Shown in pieces: positions 6,422 to 15,018 of a stretch of 48,493 bases of DNA. The translations under genes and the position numbers were made by a program. Numbering within the stretch: position 1 is the first letter of the stretch; every line of letters starts with the position of its first letter. The notes below the pieces were generated by a model. The model was not told the DNA's origin. It made no database searches and worked only from the letters and a program-made list of their open reading frames with translations. This stretch comes from an uncultured Selenomonadales bacterium (GTDB lineage Bacteria; Bacillota; Negativicutes; Selenomonadales; Selenomonadaceae): the NCBI GenBank assembly GCA_946411735.1, contig CAMKFB010000011.1:1-48493 (forward strand), written 5' to 3'.

Positions 6422-7618
6422 ATGGATTTGGTAGAACTCGAAGAACTGCTCGTGTTGCAAAACGTGCTCGAGGACGAAGTCGTCCAAGCGCTGATGCACG
6501 ATAAAACAACACAGGCAATCCGATTATTGGTCGAGCGCGCCGAACGGTACGGGCTGCGCGGTAATCTCATTCGATGTTGGCTGCTCCGATTGCTCACGCA
6601 TCAGCCCAATCTCGTATCGCGGACGATGGAGCGTTCGCGCGGCAAGCTCGGCGACAGTCTCAAAAAATTATTCATCAACGACCTCGAAAAGATTATGCCG
6701 ATCCTCAACGAGACTTCGCATAAGCGCATGATCATCTACAATTACAAGCCGACGATCGAGCGCAAGAGTGTCGCTCAAGTCGAGCTCGATAATCTTTTGA
6801 GCCGCGCCGCCACGTCGAAGCAGGTCGCCGACGCTTTCATCGAATACTACCGCCGCTTCGGCTACGGCGATATGGCGAATTATCGCGCCTTCAAATGGTC
6901 GTCGAACGATCTGGTCGGCATTGATCACTTCGACGAGCAGAGCCTTGACGATCTGATCGGTTACGAGGATCAAAAAAAGCGGCTGATCGAAAACACCGAG
7001 GCATTTCTCGACGGGCGCGGCGCAAACAATGTGCTGTTGGTCGGAGCGCGCGGCACCGGTAAGTCGTCGTCAATTAAGGGGCTCGTCAATCGATATTACG
7101 AGCGATCGCTGCGCTTGATCCAATTGACGAAGCCGCAACTGCCGGAACTGCCGGCGGTGATGGACGCGCTCCGTCAATATCCGAGCCGCAAGTTTATAAT
7201 CTTTATGGACGATTTGTCGTTCGAGGAGTCGGAGGACGATTACAAATACCTCAAGTCGTCGATGGAGGGCGGAGTCGAAATGCGCCCGTCGAATGTGCTG
7301 ATCTGCGCGACGAGCAATCGGCGGCATTTGATCCGCGAGAGTTGGCGCGATCGAGCCGACGGTCAAGACGAACTTTATAAGGACGACAGCGTTAACGAGA
7401 CGATTTCGCTGTCGGATCGATTCGGGCTGATCATACATTACTACGCGCCGACGCAGGACGAGTATCTGGCGATCATTCGACACATGCTCGAAAAGAACGG
7501 CGTGCGGCTCGACGCGGAGCAGCTTCGGATCGAGGGCGTTCGATGGGAAATGACGCATTCGGGGCGCAACGGTCGGACGGCGCAACAATTCGTGACGCAT
7601 TATCTCGGACGGAAGTGA
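6422..7618 (+). CDS. DUF815-family AAA+ ATPase
   Basis: 398 residues from the ATG at 6422, nine bases after GGAG at 6409-6412 (in-frame ATGs at 6413 and 6416 are too close). The N-terminal half (to about 190) is helical. The C-terminal half is an ATPase with Walker A GARGTGKSS (about 205-213), Walker B FIIFMDDLSFEE (about 258-269) and CATSNRRHL as a sensor-1-like segment. This pattern is typical of DUF815/COG2607, a broadly conserved family of unknown role. The gene has its own promoter and probably drives cobK, which starts five bases after its stop. Confidence 0.85.
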   Translation: MDLVELEELLVLQNVLEDEVVQALMHDKTTQAIRLLVERAERYGLRGNLIRCWLLRLLTHQPNLVSRTMERSRGKLGDSLKKLFINDLEKIMPILNETSHKRMIIYNYKPTIERKSVAQVELDNLLSRAATSKQVADAFIEYYRRFGYGDMANYRAFKWSSNDLVGIDHFDEQSLDDLIGYEDQKKRLIENTEAFLDGRGANNVLLVGARGTGKSSSIKGLVNRYYERSLRLIQLTKPQLPELPAVMDALRQYPSRKFIIFMDDLSFEESEDDYKYLKSSMEGGVEMRPSNVLICATSNRRHLIRESWRDRADGQDELYKDDSVNETISLSDRFGLIIHYYAPTQDEYLAIIRHMLEKNGVRLDAEQLRIEGVRWEMTHSGRNGRTAQQFVTHYLGRK

Positions 7619-7623
7619 GCGCG

Positions 7624-8382
7624 ATGAAAAAAATTTTGGTATTGGCCGGCACGGAGGACGGACGCGAACTTGCCGGTTTTTTGTTGTCGAGGGGCTTCGA
7701 CGTGACGGCGTCGGTGGTGTCGAGCTACGGTCGAGAGCTGCTCGAGCGCTACGACGGGTTGAAGATCAACGCTCGAGCGCTCGACGAAAAAGAATTGGCA
7801 GCGTACATCGATGAGCACTCGATTGAGGCGGTGGTCGATGCGAGTCATCCGTACGCGGCAAATGTGTCATTGAATGCGATGAAAGTTTGTCGCGAAAAAA
7901 AATTGCCGTGCATCCGATACGAGCGCGGCGATCACGAGTTGACTTACGAAAAAATATATCACGCGAACAATTACGAGACGGCGGCGGATATGGCGTCGAA
8001 ACTGGGGCGGATCATCTTTCTGACGACGGGGAGTCGGTCACTGAGAATATTCGTCGAGCGGCTGAGCGATTGCACGGTGATCGCGCGGGTGCTGCCGACG
8101 GCGGCGGTGCTGACGGAGTGCGAACGACTCGGGTTGACGCCGAAAAATATCGTGGCGATGCTCGGACCGTTCAATCGGGAGCTTAACGTTGAGATGTTTC
8201 GACAGTTCCGCGCAGAGGTGATCGTGACGAAGAACAGCGGCTCGATCGGAGGGCTCGACGAAAAGATCGAGGCGGCGGCTCAACTGAATCTGCCGGTCGT
8301 GATGATCGATCGACCGAAAATATCTTACGACAACGTCACCAACAGTTTCGACGGCGTGATGAAATTTTTACATATCGGCTAG
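7624..8382 (+). CDS. cobK: Precorrin-6A/cobalt-precorrin-6A reductase
   Basis: 252 residues from the ATG at 7624. The enzyme reduces (cobalt-)precorrin-6A to the dihydro form with NADPH in corrin ring synthesis. The N-terminus MKKILVLAGTEDGRELAGF is the family's nucleotide-binding start. DASHPYAANVSLNA and the C-terminal VTKNSGSIGGLDEKIEAA are characteristic CobK/CbiJ segments. Length is normal. No other cobalamin genes are in the window, so this is a stray pathway member next to a DUF815 gene. Its last 15 bases (8368-8382) overlap the end of the convergent M18 aminopeptidase gene, with no terminator visible between them. Confidence 0.9.
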   Translation: MKKILVLAGTEDGRELAGFLLSRGFDVTASVVSSYGRELLERYDGLKINARALDEKELAAYIDEHSIEAVVDASHPYAANVSLNAMKVCREKKLPCIRYERGDHELTYEKIYHANNYETAADMASKLGRIIFLTTGSRSLRIFVERLSDCTVIARVLPTAAVLTECERLGLTPKNIVAMLGPFNRELNVEMFRQFRAEVIVTKNSGSIGGLDEKIEAAAQLNLPVVMIDRPKISYDNVTNSFDGVMKFLHIG

Positions 8383-9756
8383 GAAGGCGGCATAGCCTTT
8401 TTTTGTTTCGTAAATGTCGATTTTGCTGGTCGCCTCCCAAGGCGCGTGCATCGACAGAACCGCCACGCCGCTGTCAATCACTTCCATGCCGTAGGCGGCC
8501 ATGATGTAGGCGATGGTGCCGCCGCCGCCCTTGTCGACCTTGCCGAGCTCCGAGAACTGATAGCCGACGTCGTGAGCGTCGAGCACCGCGCGGAGCCGCC
8601 CGACGTACTCGGCATTGGCCTCCGACGAGCCCGACTTGCCGCGCGAGCCGGTGAATTTATTGAAGACCATGCCCTTGCCGAGGTAAGCGACGTTCTTTTT
8701 GTCGAACACGCCCGCGTACAACGGATCGAAAGCGCTCGACACATCCGACGAGAGCATCACCGAGTTCTGCAGCGCCCGACGCACCTTCAACTCCGAATAA
8801 TCTCCGCACGCCGCGATCAGCTCTGCCACGATGTTCTCAAAAAATCTCGACTTCATGCCCGTCGCGCCGAAGGAGCCGATCTCCTCTTTGTCGACCAACA
8901 GACAGCAATTCGTCCGCGCGGGCGTCTTATCGGATTCGAGCATCGCAATCAGCGAAGTATACGAGCACACCCGATCGTCCTGACCGTAGCCGAGCACCAT
9001 GCTCCGATCGAAGCCCAAATCCCGAGCGCGTCCCGCCGGTACCAACGCCAGTTCCGCCGACATAAAATCGTCGTCGTCGATGTTGTACTTCTGTTTGATG
9101 AGCGCGGCGATATTTTTCTTGACGGATTCCTTGTCGCCGTCCTTGAGCGGATAATTGCCGACGAGAATATCAAGGTTTTCGCCCTCGATGACGACCTTCG
9201 CCTTCTTCTCGAGTTGATCCTGCGACAGATGAATCAGCAGATCGGTCACGCAAAAAACAGGATCGCCCTCCGCCTCGCCGATCACGATGTTGATCACCGT
9301 GCCGTCCTTTTTGACGACCACGCCGTGCATCGCAAGCGGCAGCGTCACCCACTGATATTTTTTGATGCCGCCGTAGTAATGAGTATCGAGGAAAGCCAGC
9401 CCTCCGTCGTCGTAAAGCGGATTTTGCTTGACGTCGAGGCGGCAGGTATCGATGTGCGCGCCGAGAATTTTCATGCCGCGCTCGATCGGTTCGGTGCCGA
9501 TATTGAACAGCGCGACGGATTTTTTCATGCAGACGGCGTAGACTTTGTCGCCGGGCTTGAGCGCCATGCCGGGCTCGAATTGTTTGTAGCCGACGGCGCG
9601 CGCGCGGCGAACGGTCTCATCGACGGACTCACGCTCGGTCTTGCAACGGCTGATGAAGTCGATGTAGCCGGCGGCAAGCTCCTCGAGATTTTTCTTGTCG
9701 TCGTCGGTGTAGCGGCTCCAAATTGAAGGCTTCTTTTCTTTTTGTTCTTCTGACAT
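8368..9756 (-). CDS. M18 family aminopeptidase
   Basis: 462 residues from the ATG at 9756, preceded on the minus strand by AGGAGTGA; the longer frame upstream to 10017 has no ribosome site and crosses an intergenic repeat. A dinuclear zinc exopeptidase that removes N-terminal, often acidic, residues from peptides in the cytoplasm. Seen: the metal-ligand segment AHIDTCRLDVKQNP, DTHYYGG, the catalytic glutamate segment DKEEIGSFGATG, and MHAPWE near the C-terminus, as in M18 enzymes. The gene is monocistronic in appearance, with its 3' end overlapping convergent cobK by 15 bp. Confidence 0.92.
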   Translation of the reverse strand: MSEEQKEKKPSIWSRYTDDDKKNLEELAAGYIDFISRCKTERESVDETVRRARAVGYKQFEPGMALKPGDKVYAVCMKKSVALFNIGTEPIERGMKILGAHIDTCRLDVKQNPLYDDGGLAFLDTHYYGGIKKYQWVTLPLAMHGVVVKKDGTVINIVIGEAEGDPVFCVTDLLIHLSQDQLEKKAKVVIEGENLDILVGNYPLKDGDKESVKKNIAALIKQKYNIDDDDFMSAELALVPAGRARDLGFDRSMVLGYGQDDRVCSYTSLIAMLESDKTPARTNCCLLVDKEEIGSFGATGMKSRFFENIVAELIAACGDYSELKVRRALQNSVMLSSDVSSAFDPLYAGVFDKKNVAYLGKGMVFNKFTGSRGKSGSSEANAEYVGRLRAVLDAHDVGYQFSELGKVDKGGGGTIAYIMAAYGMEVIDSGVAVLSMHAPWEATSKIDIYETKKGYAAFLADM

Positions 9757-9839
9757 CGAATCACTCCTAAAAATATTTATGGGCGCCGCCGCCCTTTGAA
9801 CATTGCCCGCGCTTTCGACCGGCGTCGGCGTCTCTATTT

Positions 9840-9888
9840 GAAAAAATTTTTTTCGAGGGTGGGCGGGTAGGTCGAAAAAAATTTTTCC
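9840..9888. repeat. AT-armed inverted repeat with G-run loop, copy 1
   Basis: Arms GAAAAAATTTTTTTCGA (9840-9856) and TCGAAAAAAATTTTT (9872-9886) enclose GGGTGGGCGGGTAGG (9857-9871), a near-perfect G-quadruplex motif. It lies between the M18 and dus genes. The copy after rnj at 20199-20248 has the same arms with the complementary C-rich loop. Confidence 0.75.
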
Positions 9889-9914
9889 GTTAACCCAACA
9901 GAATCTAAGCGGAC

Positions 9915-10850
9915 TCAAAAAATATCGTTCATGATCGATAAAAATTCTTCTCGAGATTCCGCGCGATTGAATCGATCGCGAAGCAGCGCCCCGCCCTTGA
10001 GCCCCTTGGTGTACCACTCCGCATGTTTTCTCATCTCGCGAAGCCCGACGTTTTCTCCTTTGAACTCCAACAGCAAATCCAAATGCCGCCGCATTACATT
10101 AAGCCGCTCCGACATCGACGGCGGCTCCAATTGAGCGCCCGTTTCGACATATCGCTCCAGCCGACCGATCAGCCACGGATTACCTAACGCGCCCCGACCG
10201 ATCATCACGCCGTCCGCGCTCGTCACGCGTATGATCTCATCGAATGTGCCAAAATCCGTCACGTCGCCGTTGGCGATCAGCGGAATCCGCACCGCCGCTT
10301 TCACTCGAGCGATCTCCGTCCAATCCGCGCGCCCCGAGTAAAATTGCGTCCGCGTACGACCGTGCACCGTGATCCAATCCGCACCGCAACCCTCGACGAT
10401 CCGCGCGATCTCGACAGCGTTGATCCGATCAAAGCCCAGCCGCATCTTTACTCCAAGCGGCAAGGTCGTCGCGCGCCGCATCGACGTGATCAATTCTTCG
10501 ACGAGCCGCGGCTCATTCATCAGCGCCGAGCCTTCGCCGTTCTTTACGATCTTCGGAGCGGGGCAACCGAGATTGAAATCGATCGCGTCAACATTTTCGA
10601 GCGTCGAGACGTACTCTGCCGCCTCGCCGACGTATGACGGATTCGACCCGAAAAGTTGTACCGCGATCGGGCGCTCCGCGCGGAGGATCGAAAGCATCTC
10701 GAGCGTCTTTGCATTTTTATAATGAATGCCCGTCGAGCTTATCATCTCGGTGAACATCATCGCGCGCGTGCCGGTCACTTCGCGCGTCAGGATTCGAAAC
10801 GCCGCGTCCGTCACGCCCGCCATCGGCGCCAAAAAAATTTTCGATTGCAT
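9915..10850 (-). CDS. dus: tRNA-dihydrouridine synthase (DusB-like)
   Basis: 311 residues from the ATG at 10850 (ribosome site GGGAGGCGG). A flavoenzyme that reduces uridines in the tRNA D-loop with NADPH. Seen: the N-terminal LAPMAGVTDAAFR with FMN-binding residues, NLGCPAPK with the catalytic cysteine, MRLGFD, VHGRTRTQFYSG, and the C-terminal ANGDVTDFG and GVMIGRGALGNPW phosphate-binding segments. Full length for the DusB group. Divergently transcribed from ftsE, with overlapping promoters around 10896-10928. Confidence 0.95.
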   Translation of the reverse strand: MQSKIFLAPMAGVTDAAFRILTREVTGTRAMMFTEMISSTGIHYKNAKTLEMLSILRAERPIAVQLFGSNPSYVGEAAEYVSTLENVDAIDFNLGCPAPKIVKNGEGSALMNEPRLVEELITSMRRATTLPLGVKMRLGFDRINAVEIARIVEGCGADWITVHGRTRTQFYSGRADWTEIARVKAAVRIPLIANGDVTDFGTFDEIIRVTSADGVMIGRGALGNPWLIGRLERYVETGAQLEPPSMSERLNVMRRHLDLLLEFKGENVGLREMRKHAEWYTKGLKGGALLRDRFNRAESREEFLSIMNDIF

Positions 10851-10872
10851 CAATCCGCCTCCCGCGCCAAAA

Positions 10873-10901
10873 ATTATAATCCATCGCGCGGCGGCTGTCG
10901 A
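10873..10901 (-). promoter_or_regulatory. Promoter of dus
   Basis: On the minus strand, TCGACA (complement of 10896-10901), a 17-base spacer and TATAAT (complement of 10873-10878), 23 bases before the start codon. Confidence 0.75.
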
Positions 10902-10919
10902 CAGTTTTTTGGCGGATTG

Positions 10920-10928
10920 TGATATACT
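10920..10928 (+). promoter_or_regulatory. Extended -10 promoter of ftsE
   Basis: TG at 10920-10921, one base, then TATACT at 10923-10928: an extended -10 element. No good -35 is visible, as expected for that class. Confidence 0.65.
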
Positions 10929-10950
10929 GTGTTCGAAAGGGGCGATCAAT

Positions 10951-11625
10951 TTGATTCATATGCGAGAGGTTACGAAGATTTATCCGCACAAAGTCGTCGC
11001 GCTCGACAAGGTCAACATCGACATCAAAAAGGGCGAGTTCGTTTTCATCGTGGGGCAATCGGGCGCCGGCAAGTCGACGTTCATCAAACTTCTGATGCGC
11101 GAGGATCTGCCGACCTCGGGAGATATTTTGGTCAACGGCAAAAACGTCGTCAAGATGAAATCGAGCGAGGTGCCTTACCTCCGACGCGGGCTGGGCGTAA
11201 TCTTTCAAGATTATCGACTGCTGCCGGACAAGACGGTTTTCGAGAATGTGGCGTTCGCGATGCAAGTGATCGAGGCGCCGCGCAAGTTGATGCAACGAAG
11301 CGTCAATGCGGTGCTCGACATCGTCGGGCTGAGCGACAAATACAAGAACTTCCCCAATGAGCTGTCGGGCGGCGAGCAACAGCGCGTGGCGATCGCTCGA
11401 GCGATCGTAAATGATCCGGCGTTGGTGATTGCCGACGAGCCGACGGGCAATCTCGATCCCGAGACGAGTTGGGATATCATGGATATATTCAAGCGGATCA
11501 ACGCCTCGGGGACGACGATCGTAATGGCCACGCACGACAAGGCGATCGTCGATGCGATGAAGTTGCGCGTGATTGCGATCGAGGACGGGCGGATCGTTCG
11601 CGACGAAGCCCGCGGCACTTACTGA
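10951..11625 (+). CDS. ftsE: Cell division ABC-type ATPase FtsE
   Basis: 224 residues. The TTG at 10951 is chosen because it is spaced eight bases after AAAGGGG and gives MIHMREVTKIYPHK, the usual FtsE beginning. Seen: Walker A GQSGAGKST, Q-loop IFQDYRLLPDKTV, signature LSGGEQQR, Walker B ALVIADEPTGNLD and the H-loop MATHD. FtsE with FtsX relays divisome signals to peptidoglycan hydrolases. The usual next gene, ftsX, is missing here: 69 bases later a PBP gene begins with its own promoter. FtsX may be elsewhere, or this ATPase may have another partner. Confidence 0.9.
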   Translation: MIHMREVTKIYPHKVVALDKVNIDIKKGEFVFIVGQSGAGKSTFIKLLMREDLPTSGDILVNGKNVVKMKSSEVPYLRRGLGVIFQDYRLLPDKTVFENVAFAMQVIEAPRKLMQRSVNAVLDIVGLSDKYKNFPNELSGGEQQRVAIARAIVNDPALVIADEPTGNLDPETSWDIMDIFKRINASGTTIVMATHDKAIVDAMKLRVIAIEDGRIVRDEARGTY

Positions 11626-11633
11626 AATTTAAA

Positions 11634-11662
11634 TTGAAGTTTCGATTGCTCCGTGGTAAAAT
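11634..11662 (+). promoter_or_regulatory. Promoter of the PBP gene
   Basis: TTGAAG at 11634-11639, 17-base spacer, TAAAAT at 11657-11662, 32 bases before the start codon. Confidence 0.7.
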
Positions 11663-11694
11663 GAAAAATCATTGAACTGAACGGAGTGAATGTC

Positions 11695-13710
11695 GTGAAA
11701 CCGACTCGGAGGAAAGTGCAGAGCAATATCCGCTGGCTCGTCATCGTTCTGATGGTCGGGACGCTCATCGTGACGCTGCGCTACGGCTGGCTGCAACTGG
11801 TGCAGGGCGCGGAGCTGTCGGAGCGGATGAAATATCAAGTCGGGCAAGATTATTCGGTGCAATCTCCGCGCGGAGCGATCATCGATCGGAACGGGCGGGA
11901 GCTGGCGGTGAGCACGATGACAAAATCGCTGTTCGTCGATCCGTTCCACGTCGAGGACCCGCACAAGCTGGCGATGGAGTTGGCGCCGCTGATCGACAAA
12001 ACCGAGCAGGAAATTCTCGACGACATCGCGGTGGGCGGAGGTTTTTCTTGGGTCAAGCGACGGATGGAGCAGTCGGAATATGAGGCGGTGCGCGCGCTCA
12101 TTCGCGAGAAGGAATATGAGAATTGCTTGGGCTTCCGCGACGAGGCGAAACGATATTATCCCAATGATGTGCTGGCGGCGAATGTGATCGGCTTTGTGGG
12201 CACCGACGACAAGGGGCTTGACGGGATCGAGCAAGCGTTTGACAAGTACATCAAGGGCGAGGTGACCGAGTCGTTTATGTATACCGATCGTCAGGAGCGA
12301 CCGATCCTCGACTCGATTTTTGAGAAGCACAGCTATCAAGGCGATCGATGCAAGACGATCCAGCTGACGATCGACAGCGCGATACAATTCATCGTCGAGC
12401 AGGAATTGGATCGGGCGATGGCGGAGAACAACCCGTTGGCGATAACGTGCATAGTGATGAATCCGAAGACGGGAGAAATTTTGGCGATGGCGGGGCGCCC
12501 GTCGTACAATCCGAATCGATTTTGGGATTACGATCAAGAGGTGTGGAAGAACCGCGCGGTCTCATTCATCTACGAGCCGGGCTCGACGTTCAAATCGATC
12601 ATAGCGGGGGCGGCGTTGCAGGAAGGGCTGGTGACGCCGAATCAGGTGTTCGTCGACCCGGGCTATGTGACGGTCAGCGGCAAGCGCATACAGAATTGGA
12701 ACGGTGCCAGCTTCGGCACGGTGACTTTCACCGACGTCGTCAAAAATTCTCTGAACACCGGCTTTGCAATGGTCGGCTTGCGACTCGGCGCGGAGAAAAT
12801 GACGGAGTATGCAAAGCTGTTCGGGTTCGGCGAGCCGACGGGGATCGAGTTGCCGGGTGAAGAGGCGGGCATCCTGTTCGATCCGTACGAGATGGTCGAG
12901 TCGGACATCGCGACGATGGCGATCGGGCAATCGATCGCGGTGACGCCGCTGCAGTTGGTGACGGCGATGAGCGCGATCGCCAACGACGGGATATTGTTGA
13001 AGCCGCACATCATCAAGATGATAAAGAACGCGAACGGGACGATGTACAGCGAGACGCAACCCGAGCCGGTGAGACGTGCGTTGGAGACGGCGTCGGACAA
13101 GACGTTGGTCGGGCTGCTCGAGCAAGTGGTTGCAACGGGCGGCGGCGGCAAGGCGAAGGTCAAGGGATATCGGATCGCGGGCAAAACCGGCACCGCGCAA
13201 AAAATTCGCGAGGACGGCGCGGGCTATATGGAGGGGCGATACATCGCATCGTTTTGCGGCTTCGCGCCGGTGGAGAATCCGCAGTTGGCTTTGCTGGTGA
13301 TGATCGACGATCCGTACGGAAGTTTTTACGGCGGTCAGATTGCGGCGCCGGTGGCGGGGCGGATTTTCTCTCAAGCGTTCCGCTATTTGAGGATTGAGCC
13401 GAGCGAGGCGCCGGAGTTCGACGAAGAAGAGATCACGCCGGATGATGTGGGCGAGGGCGATGCGGCAGGCAGTCAAATCACGACGGAAGCGGAGCCGCCG
13501 CAATCGGAAGAAGAGACCGTTCAGGCGCCGAAGGGTCAAGTGGTCGTTCCGGATTTCTACGGCAAGAGCATTCGAGAGTCGGCGCGCATGGCTAACGAAG
13601 TCGGCTTGAAATTTGACAGCGAAGGCTCGGGCTGGGCGGTACAGCAATCGATCGAACCGAACACGATCGTCGAGCCCGGCACTCGAGTGCAAGTCTACTT
13701 CGCGCCTTAA
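11695..13710 (+). CDS. Class B penicillin-binding protein with PASTA domain (FtsI/SpoVD-like)
   Basis: 671 residues from the GTG at 11695, eight bases after ACGGAG. A membrane-anchored transpeptidase that crosslinks septal or spore peptidoglycan. Order: basic start and one span (about 12-35), dimerisation domain with SPRGAIIDRNGRELA, transpeptidase with STFK (about 297-300), SLN (about 352) and KTGTAQ (about 497), an acidic linker (about 565-608), and one PASTA domain to the end. A single PASTA repeat and the linker resemble SpoVD/FtsI of Firmicutes. Which of the two it is cannot be decided without the dcw cluster. It sits directly after ftsE. Confidence 0.92.
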   Translation: MKPTRRKVQSNIRWLVIVLMVGTLIVTLRYGWLQLVQGAELSERMKYQVGQDYSVQSPRGAIIDRNGRELAVSTMTKSLFVDPFHVEDPHKLAMELAPLIDKTEQEILDDIAVGGGFSWVKRRMEQSEYEAVRALIREKEYENCLGFRDEAKRYYPNDVLAANVIGFVGTDDKGLDGIEQAFDKYIKGEVTESFMYTDRQERPILDSIFEKHSYQGDRCKTIQLTIDSAIQFIVEQELDRAMAENNPLAITCIVMNPKTGEILAMAGRPSYNPNRFWDYDQEVWKNRAVSFIYEPGSTFKSIIAGAALQEGLVTPNQVFVDPGYVTVSGKRIQNWNGASFGTVTFTDVVKNSLNTGFAMVGLRLGAEKMTEYAKLFGFGEPTGIELPGEEAGILFDPYEMVESDIATMAIGQSIAVTPLQLVTAMSAIANDGILLKPHIIKMIKNANGTMYSETQPEPVRRALETASDKTLVGLLEQVVATGGGGKAKVKGYRIAGKTGTAQKIREDGAGYMEGRYIASFCGFAPVENPQLALLVMIDDPYGSFYGGQIAAPVAGRIFSQAFRYLRIEPSEAPEFDEEEITPDDVGEGDAAGSQITTEAEPPQSEEETVQAPKGQVVVPDFYGKSIRESARMANEVGLKFDSEGSGWAVQQSIEPNTIVEPGTRVQVYFAP

Positions 13711-13713
13711 GAC

Positions 13714-13757
13714 AATAAAAAAGGACGCCCGTTGGAGGCAGGCGCCCTCACTGTTTT
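13714..13757. terminator. Bidirectional terminator between PBP and HAD genes
   Basis: AGGACGCC (13722-13729) pairs with GGCGCCCT (13741-13748) with one mismatch. T residues follow on the plus strand (13754-13758), and an A run (13716-13722) supplies them for the minus strand. It serves both convergent genes. Confidence 0.75.
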
Positions 13758-14602
13758 TAAATGAGGTTCAGTTTTTTGAAGGCGTTGAAGAGCCCGTCGT
13801 CGTCGACCGCGTCCGTCACGAACGTCGCCGCTTCTTTAGCCGCGTCCTCGCCGTCGCCCATCGCCACGCTCACCGCACAGCACTCGAACATCGTGATATC
13901 CCATTTCGAGTCGCCGAAGGCAATCGTGTCTGCTTGATCCGCCTTCAGATACTCGAGCAGCTCCGCAATGCCTTTTGCCTTCGACAAGTCTTTGACGCCG
14001 AAATCGCCGAACAGAGCGCGATCGCCTTTGCCGCCCCACGTGCCAACCTTGAGCTCGTCGCCGAAAATTTTCTTCGCCTCGAGATAATCATCGTAGCTGT
14101 CGAGAATGAAACTGATCTTGTTGAGATCGTCGCGATACAACTCCGCGCCGCTCAAACCGAAAATCATCTCAGGGAACAATTTCTGCACGGTAAAGTCATC
14201 CGCATGATCCTTCTGCTTGTAAGCGGCATATTTCTTCACCGCAGAATCGCCGCGCGCCTCGAATTTCTCACTCGCGTACAAACCCGAGTTGCTCTCGAGA
14301 TAAAACTCCAGCCCTCGAGCGTGAAGCCAATCGACCGCGCGCTTGCACTGATCGAGCGTGATCAGCTTATGACTGACGACCGTGCCGTTGTCCTCGACGT
14401 AGGCGCCGTTGCCTCCGATCAAGCCGTCGAGCCCGATCGACCAAATGTCGTCGTAAATCTCCGCCCTCGAGCGCCCCGTGCACAGATATACCTTATGCCC
14501 GTTGGCGCGCGCCGCGCGGATCGCCTCGACCGCCGACGCCGGAATCCTGTTCTCATAATCGGTCAGCGTGCCGTCCACGTCGATGAAAAGTATCTTACTC
14601 AT
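13757..14602 (-). CDS. Cof-type HAD phosphatase
   Basis: 281 residues from the ATG at 14602. A HAD hydrolase with motif I FIDVDGTLTDYE at the start, motif II LCTGRSRAEIYD, and the late motif IAFGDSKWDITMFE with the acidic pair that binds magnesium; the inserted C2-type cap and the closing MGDGEDAAKEAATFVTDAVDDDG are typical of Cof-type sugar- or cofactor-phosphate phosphatases. Substrate unknown. Its start overlaps the stop of the upstream small gene by ATGA, so the two are translationally coupled. Confidence 0.88.
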   Translation of the reverse strand: MSKILFIDVDGTLTDYENRIPASAVEAIRAARANGHKVYLCTGRSRAEIYDDIWSIGLDGLIGGNGAYVEDNGTVVSHKLITLDQCKRAVDWLHARGLEFYLESNSGLYASEKFEARGDSAVKKYAAYKQKDHADDFTVQKLFPEMIFGLSGAELYRDDLNKISFILDSYDDYLEAKKIFGDELKVGTWGGKGDRALFGDFGVKDLSKAKGIAELLEYLKADQADTIAFGDSKWDITMFECCAVSVAMGDGEDAAKEAATFVTDAVDDDGLFNAFKKLNLI

Positions 14603-14955
14603 GCCAGGAGCGTCTCCTTCTGATCGAGTATCGCCAGCCCCGCCGCGCACGCCGCGCAATCGCAGTACTTTGCGCCCGAAGCCTTGAGCTCATCCGCATG
14701 CGCCGCAAACTTTTTGACGCCCTCCGCTCCGAATATCTCCCGCGCGTGATCCGAATGCGCGAACGCCACCAACGAATCGATCGGCGTGATGCACTCCTCA
14801 ATCGCCGACAGCAGCGTCTTCGACATCGCCTTCTCGTTCACCGTCCCGAGTGCGTCGAGCCACGCTTGCGCCTTCGCCCTCAGCCCTTCGTAACACGACG
14901 GCGCCGCGATCAAATCCTTCACGCGCGCTACCACAAACTCTTTTTCCTTCGTCAC
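14599..14955 (-). CDS. Small conserved protein with CxCxxC motif, function unknown
   Basis: 118 residues from the GTG at 14955, preceded by GAGAGGAG. Helical, with APSCYEGLRAKAQAWLDALG in the first third and AKYCDCAACAAGLAIL near the end; the CDCxxC cluster could bind a metal. Proteins of this look are found in many anaerobic Firmicutes, and to my recollection are sometimes labelled as Hsp90-like chaperones, but it is far too short for Hsp90 and shows no ATPase domain. Coupled (ATGA) to the following HAD phosphatase gene, which may indicate a shared role. Confidence 0.75.
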   Translation of the reverse strand: MTKEKEFVVARVKDLIAAPSCYEGLRAKAQAWLDALGTVNEKAMSKTLLSAIEECITPIDSLVAFAHSDHAREIFGAEGVKKFAAHADELKASGAKYCDCAACAAGLAILDQKETLLA

Positions 14956-15018
14956 TTCAAACACTCCTCTCAATCATTCAAGTAATCAATTCGACGGACG
15001 CCCGAGCAATCCTGCCGC

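Noticed and set aside
8446..9726. A 426-codon plus-strand frame inside the aminopeptidase region
   Set aside because: Antisense shadow rich in R, H, A and D with no domain; the M18 gene on the other strand is certain.
14599..14955. Hsp90 chaperone
   Set aside because: Only 118 residues and no ATPase domain. The name seems to be inherited from databases.
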